A stretch of 64,000 bases of DNA from Trichothermofontia sp964536415 (GTDB taxonomy: Bacteria; Cyanobacteriota; Cyanobacteriia; B231), in NCBI GenBank assembly GCA_964536415.1, contig CAZHXN010000008.1, positions 8,154 to 72,153 on the forward strand, read 5' to 3'. Under the pieces are notes generated by a model. That model had not been told where the DNA came from, did no database searches, and saw only the letters and a program-made list of their open reading frames with translations. This document shows, piece after piece, positions 63,036 to 64,000 of this stretch. Position 1 is the first letter of the stretch. Each line of letters begins with the position of its first letter. Made by a program: the position numbers and the translations under genes.

Positions 63036-63086
63036 CCAAGCCTTGCGGGAGTCCTCGTGCAGGCCCCATTCAAACCTGTGGCTTGG
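63036..63086. repeat. Inverted repeat AGCCAAGCC/GGCTTGGCT between HNH and queF
   Basis: Nine-base arms AGCCAAGCC (about 63036) and GGCTTGGCT (about 63080) with a GC-rich loop. It could be a structured RNA, terminator of queF or relic of a mobile element. Confidence 0.4.
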
Positions 63087-63161
63087 CTTTGCCCCAATGG
63101 GATACAGGTCCCTGTTAACGGGAGGGTTAGCGATCGCCCGACAGCGCTGGCTAGCCTTTGC

Positions 63162-63623
63162 TTAGGGCGTGGGACCCCCCTTATGATGCTTGGCTTCAAT
63201 CACCGTATGGACATTACCACGGGGGGTAAAGTTCCCTTTGACCGTGGCTTCGAGGGGATCACAAGCTGCTACCACGTCATCCAGAATTTGGTTAACGGCC
63301 TCTTCGTGGGAGATATAGCGATCGCGGTAGGAATTGATATACAGCTTCAGGGCCTTGAGTTCCACCACCCGCTCATGGGGCACGTAGGTGAGGTCGATCG
63401 TGGCAAAGTCAGGATAGCCGGAAAAGGGACACTTACAGGTAAATTCCGGCAAGGTGATGTGGATGGTATAGGGACGACCAACCCGTGGATTGGGAAAGGT
63501 GATGAGCTTCCCTTCCAAAATATGGCGTTCCCCATATTTCAACGAGGGCTGGGCCTCTGGGTGCTGAATTTCTGGGGCAGGGGTTTCCGGAGCAAGATTG
63601 GGGTTCTGACGAGACAAGCTCAT
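63162..63623 (-). CDS. queF: NADPH-dependent 7-cyano-7-deazaguanine reductase
   Basis: 153 aa. Reduces preQ0 to preQ1 in queuosine synthesis. The catalytic Cys is in the FTCKCPFSGYPDFATIDLTY motif, followed by HERVVELKALKLYINSYRDRYISHEEAVNQILDDVV (NADPH and substrate loop) and the basic C-terminus GNFTPRGNVHTVIEAKH. The first ~25 residues are Pro-rich and specific. No preQ1 riboswitch was recognised in the leader, which only has a hairpin (63660-63688). Downstream is an HNH gene. Confidence 0.95.
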   Translation of the reverse strand: MSLSRQNPNLAPETPAPEIQHPEAQPSLKYGERHILEGKLITFPNPRVGRPYTIHITLPEFTCKCPFSGYPDFATIDLTYVPHERVVELKALKLYINSYRDRYISHEEAVNQILDDVVAACDPLEATVKGNFTPRGNVHTVIEAKHHKGGPTP

Positions 63624-63659
63624 GTTTCTGGGATATCCTTTGGTCTACATTGGCAACCA

Positions 63660-63688
63660 GCGTCTGACCAGTTCCTAGTCATAGACGC
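63660..63688 (-). promoter_or_regulatory. Leader hairpin of queF
   Basis: GCGTCT and AGACGC enclose a 17-base loop in the queF leader. It does not carry the preQ1-I motif I know, so a riboswitch is not claimed. Confidence 0.3.
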
Positions 63689-63796
63689 GTGTTACGACGC
63701 CAGGAACGACGCTGGGGAACGGGTCTGAGTGATAGCTCAGGCCAACTCGGCAACAGTGGTGTGCCTGGGAGTGAGTAAGAGACGGAGCAGCGAACC

Positions 63797-64000
63797 ATGA
63801 CTTCTGAATTGAATATGAGACCAATTACCCGTCCTGCCCCGCCGCCGGGGCGGTCGGCAACACGATCGACAACGGGCCATCAACCAGCCAGTAATCAGGT
63901 TCCATCGGTCCCCATCACAGTCTATCGAGAACTGGCAACAGAACTCCAAATGACCCATGCCCAAGTAGACTCCCTCAGTTTGCAAAATCGCCGTCTGACT
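63797..64000 (+). CDS. Start of a hypothetical protein (partial, runs off the window)
   Basis: ATG at 63797 opens MTSELNMRPITRPAPPPGRS, a Pro-rich disordered N-terminus, then ASNQVPSVPITVYRELATELQMTHAQVDSLSLQNRRLT, a coiled coil that runs off the end. The VYRELAxELQxTxAxxDSLxxQN pattern looks like a family of cyanobacterial hypothetical proteins with a long coiled coil. No function can be given. Confidence 0.6.
   Translation, partial: MTSELNMRPITRPAPPPGRSATRSTTGHQPASNQVPSVPITVYRELATELQMTHAQVDSLSLQNRRLT

Noticed and set aside
62976..63161. TnpB-like tail or riboswitch between queF and the HNH gene
   Set aside because: The minus-strand translation vaguely recalls TnpB C-termini and there is a stem, but nothing is specific enough to claim; only the inverted repeat is listed.
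63624..63720. preQ1 riboswitch in the queF leader
   Set aside because: The leader has a hairpin but not the conserved preQ1-I aptamer and A-rich tail I know.

Overview
The window reads as ordinary chromosome from a cyanobacterium. The palindrome GCGATCGC (the HIP1 octamer typical of cyanobacterial chromosomes) recurs throughout, genes are dense on both strands with a moderately high G+C, and the content fits: MenC for phylloquinone, a cyanobacterial-type group 2 sigma factor, a Pil/Tax-type chemotaxis cluster, Uma2, and CHAD and RRM proteins. No rRNA, tRNA or CRISPR array was seen. One 54-N scaffold gap (49688-49741) interrupts a flavoprotein gene.

Layout. 1-5.9 kb: a small unknown protein, NurA nuclease, a group 2 sigma factor directly behind a fused pabB-pabC gene, and a DUF938 methyltransferase. 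6-8.9 kb: an accessory-looking block with an orphan DNA methyltransferase facing a promoter-led run of three unrecognised small genes, one resembling phage coiled-coil proteins. 9-11.2 kb: DUF362 protein and FolD. 11.4-21.5 kb: a chemotaxis-like operon (response regulator, CheW, TPR-MCP, 1961-residue hybrid CheA) of the type that controls type IV pilus motility in cyanobacteria. 21.7-30.2 kb: housekeeping genes (RseP, Nth, TonB-like protein, MenC, GNAT, FabD, glycosyltransferase, M48 protease). 30.9-35.9 kb: a translationally coupled REC-PAS-GGDEF-EAL protein and a hybrid histidine kinase. 36-47.4 kb: pentapeptide lipoprotein, FAD oxidoreductase, OsmC, 5'-nucleotidase family, nucleotidyltransferase, JmjC/cupin oxygenase, RRM protein, CHAD protein, RsmB-like methyltransferase. 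47.7-55.3 kb: a CAP-RTX protein, a disulfide reductase with a DUF2892 partner, and a DUF4129-DUF4350-MoxR-DUF58 operon. 55.2-64 kb: GT39-like membrane protein, citrate synthase, SixA, Uma2, DHH phosphoesterase, HNH endonuclease, QueF and the start of a further gene.

The less expected content is in the small-scale structure. A non-autonomous mobile element of about 110 bp, with GGCTCTYCTG ends and 8-bp target duplications, occurs twice intact and once truncated. There are decayed pieces of a DUF2887/Rpn-like nuclease, of a DUF4351-type tail, of a COG1106-like AAA ATPase lodged inside the MoxR operon, and two stretches resembling IS200/IS605 right ends. A short dispersed repeat (CCAAGGCAC..CACGAAG) lies inside two open reading frames without breaking them. 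No complete new defence or biosynthetic system is evident; the best candidates for undescribed biology are the three-gene block at 7.5-8.8 kb and the very long acidic linkers of the chemotaxis proteins.
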